The translations under genes were made by a program, and so were the position numbers. From positions 124,001 through 188,000 of the forward strand of contig JAJYJJ010000001.1 in NCBI GenBank assembly GCA_021789595.1: a DNA stretch of 64,000 bases, written 5' to 3'. This document shows, in pieces, positions 62,800-64,000 of the stretch (positions are counted from its first letter, which is position 1; the number at the start of each line of letters is the position of its first letter). Under the pieces are notes generated by a model. It had not been told where the DNA came from. It made no database searches and saw nothing but the letters and a program-made list of their open reading frames with translations. Origin of the DNA: Nitrospirota bacterium (GTDB lineage: Bacteria; Nitrospirota; Thermodesulfovibrionia; UBA6902; JAJYJJ01).

Positions 62800-63876
62800 A
62801 TGTTGTGGAATGGAATAATAAATCAATACAGGGACTTTCTTCCTGTTACAGAAAAGACACCGGTTGTAAGCCTTAACGAAGGGAATACCCCTCTTGTGAA
62901 ATCCATTAATCTATCGAATGTTATAGGCATAGACTTGCAGCTTTACTTTAAGTTTGATGGAACCAATCCAACAGGCTCATTTAAGGACAGGGGTATGACC
63001 CTTGCCCTTTCCAAGGCTTTGGAAGCAGATTCAAAGGCAGTAATATGCGCCTCAACAGGCAATACATCTGCCTCTGCTGCTGCCTATGCAGCAAGGGCAG
63101 GTATAAAGGCGATCGTCCTGATTCCAGAGGGTAAGATTGCCCTTGGTAAGCTTGTTCAGGCATTGATTCATGGGGCAAAGGTACTGCAGATAGATGGAAA
63201 TTTTGACGATGCCCTCCGGATAGTAAGGAGTCTTGTAGAGAAATATCCGATTACCCTGGTCAATTCCATAAATCCTTTCAGGCTTGAAGGCCAGAAATCA
63301 GCAGCCTTTGAGGTGTGTGACCAACTCGGCTTTGCCCCAAAGTACCATGCACTGCCTGTTGGAAATGCAGGCAATATTACTGCCTACTGGAGGGGATATA
63401 ATGAGTATAAAAAGATAGGCAAGATTGATTACCTGCCGATAATGCTCGGTTTTCAGGCAGCAGGGGCTGCCCCCCTGGTTATTGGAAGACCTGTTGAAAG
63501 ACCAGAGACTATTGCAACTGCCATAAGGATAGGAAACCCTGCAAGCTGGAAGGGTGCTATTTCTGCAAGGGATGAGTCAGGAGGAAGGATTGAGGCTGTT
63601 ACCGATGAGGAGATCGTTGATGCCTACAGACTTATTGCGTGCAGAGAAGGGATATTCTGCGAGCCTGCCTCAGCAGCATCCTTAGCAGGGGTTATAAAAC
63701 TCTGCAAGGAAGGATATTTTAGCAAGGGTGATACTGTGGTTTGCACATTGACAGGCAATGGCCTTAAGGACCCTGATACTGTTTTAAAGGTTGCACCAAA
63801 ACCTATAAAGGTGAAGGCAGATATTGGGGCTGTTGAACGGATATTAGAGGGATTCTTAAATGGGCAGTCGCAATAA
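62800..63876 (+). CDS. thrC: Threonine synthase
   Basis: 358 residues. PLP Lys in [54 protein letters not shown], typical of the threonine synthase without long N-terminal extension. It is the second threonine synthase in this operon and the more canonical one. Its end overlaps the apgM-like start by 17 nt. Confidence 0.93.
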   Translation: MLWNGIINQYRDFLPVTEKTPVVSLNEGNTPLVKSINLSNVIGIDLQLYFKFDGTNPTGSFKDRGMTLALSKALEADSKAVICASTGNTSASAAAYAARAGIKAIVLIPEGKIALGKLVQALIHGAKVLQIDGNFDDALRIVRSLVEKYPITLVNSINPFRLEGQKSAAFEVCDQLGFAPKYHALPVGNAGNITAYWRGYNEYKKIGKIDYLPIMLGFQAAGAAPLVIGRPVERPETIATAIRIGNPASWKGAISARDESGGRIEAVTDEEIVDAYRLIACREGIFCEPASAASLAGVIKLCKEGYFSKGDTVVCTLTGNGLKDPDTVLKVAPKPIKVKADIGAVERILEGFLNGQSQ

Positions 63877-64000
63877 AACAAGATATGTAGTGCTCCTTGG
63901 CGATGGGATGGCAGACAGGCCATTGAAAGAGCTTGGTGGAAAGACGCCGCTTCAGGCCGCCAGAACCATTAATATGGATAAGCTTGCATCGCAGGGTGAG
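63860..64000 (+). CDS. Cofactor-independent phosphoglycerate mutase-family protein (partial)
   Basis: The first 47 residues are in the window: [20 protein letters not shown], then [18 protein letters not shown], the N-terminus of the archaeal-type alkaline-phosphatase-fold mutase (ApgM, COG3635). Genes of this family lying with hom and thrC have been proposed as an alternative homoserine kinase, which would fit because no thrB is seen here. Confidence 0.85.
   Translation, partial: MGSRNKTRYVVLLGDGMADRPLKELGGKTPLQAARTINMDKLASQGE

Noticed and set aside
1-64000. tRNA, rRNA genes and CRISPR arrays
   Set aside because: No cloverleaf, rRNA segment or regularly spaced repeat array was seen on either strand; weak tRNAs could be missed by eye.

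Overview
The window looks like chromosome from a Gram-negative, probably anaerobic or microaerophilic bacterium. The gene mix (a cytochrome bd-like pair with a fused haem c, a short ArgA, formate dehydrogenase joined to hydrogenase-type beta/gamma electron-transfer subunits, pyruvate phosphate dikinase, a complete late lipid A pathway, many 4-bp ATGA overlaps) suggests Nitrospirota (Thermodesulfovibrionia-like) or a related deltaproteobacterial lineage. That placement is inference from gene content, not from a marker alignment.

Layout. 1-7020: respiratory block with an A-type haem-copper oxidase subunit I, haem O synthase, an aberrant haem-copper-oxidase-like protein, an Rrf2 Fe-S regulator and a two-gene bd-like membrane complex. 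7263-24821: housekeeping genes (ndk, mdh, rsmI, rng, radical SAM/DUF2344 fusion, proS, P-type H+-ATPase, hisS, divIVA, yggT, proC, typA, an FmdB zinc ribbon, an isopropylmalate dehydrogenase-family enzyme). 24977-27700: ppdK. 28014-35133: an overlapping lipid A operon (gnnA-gnnB-lpxB-msbA-waaA-lpxK), followed by yjbQ, an unrecognised PD-(D/E)XK-like protein, a small Cys protein, argA, a KorB/KorC pair, a PAS-GAF-GGDEF protein and acs. 42206-46196: formate dehydrogenase operon. 46205-53150: accessory island with a toxin-antitoxin-like pair whose second gene ends in an HsdM-like tail, a gutted IS256 element, several small envelope lipoproteins (one cut by a nonsense codon), gene remnants, a GC-richer AsmA gene and an intact REP-type tyrosine transposase bounded by perfect 20-bp inverted repeats. 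53200-55070: archease and RtcB RNA ligase. 55181-56092: tandem universal stress protein. 56244-64000: a long co-directional operon with lipA, an alaC-like aminotransferase, hom, tusA, a MoeB/ThiF E1-like enzyme, a JAMM peptidase, two threonine synthase paralogs, a MoaD-like carrier, a NIL-domain protein and the start of an apgM-like gene.

Main discovery: rtcB is interrupted by a single in-frame UGA exactly where the family has its invariant metal-binding cysteine (residue 98, context GYDIN-U-GVRL). All other active-site residues and 382 downstream codons are intact, and a hairpin compatible with a bacterial SECIS lies just 3' of the UGA. The simplest reading is a selenocysteine-containing RtcB RNA ligase. 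Second: the hom-tusA-moeB-JAMM-thrC-moaD-NIL-thrC cluster resembles a protein-thiocarboxylate sulfur-transfer pathway for sulfur amino acid synthesis; its carrier ends in Gly-Gly-Ile, so the JAMM peptidase would have to unmask it. Third: gnnA/gnnB upstream of lpxB predict lipid A built on 2,3-diamino-2,3-dideoxyglucose. No rRNA, tRNA or CRISPR array was seen.
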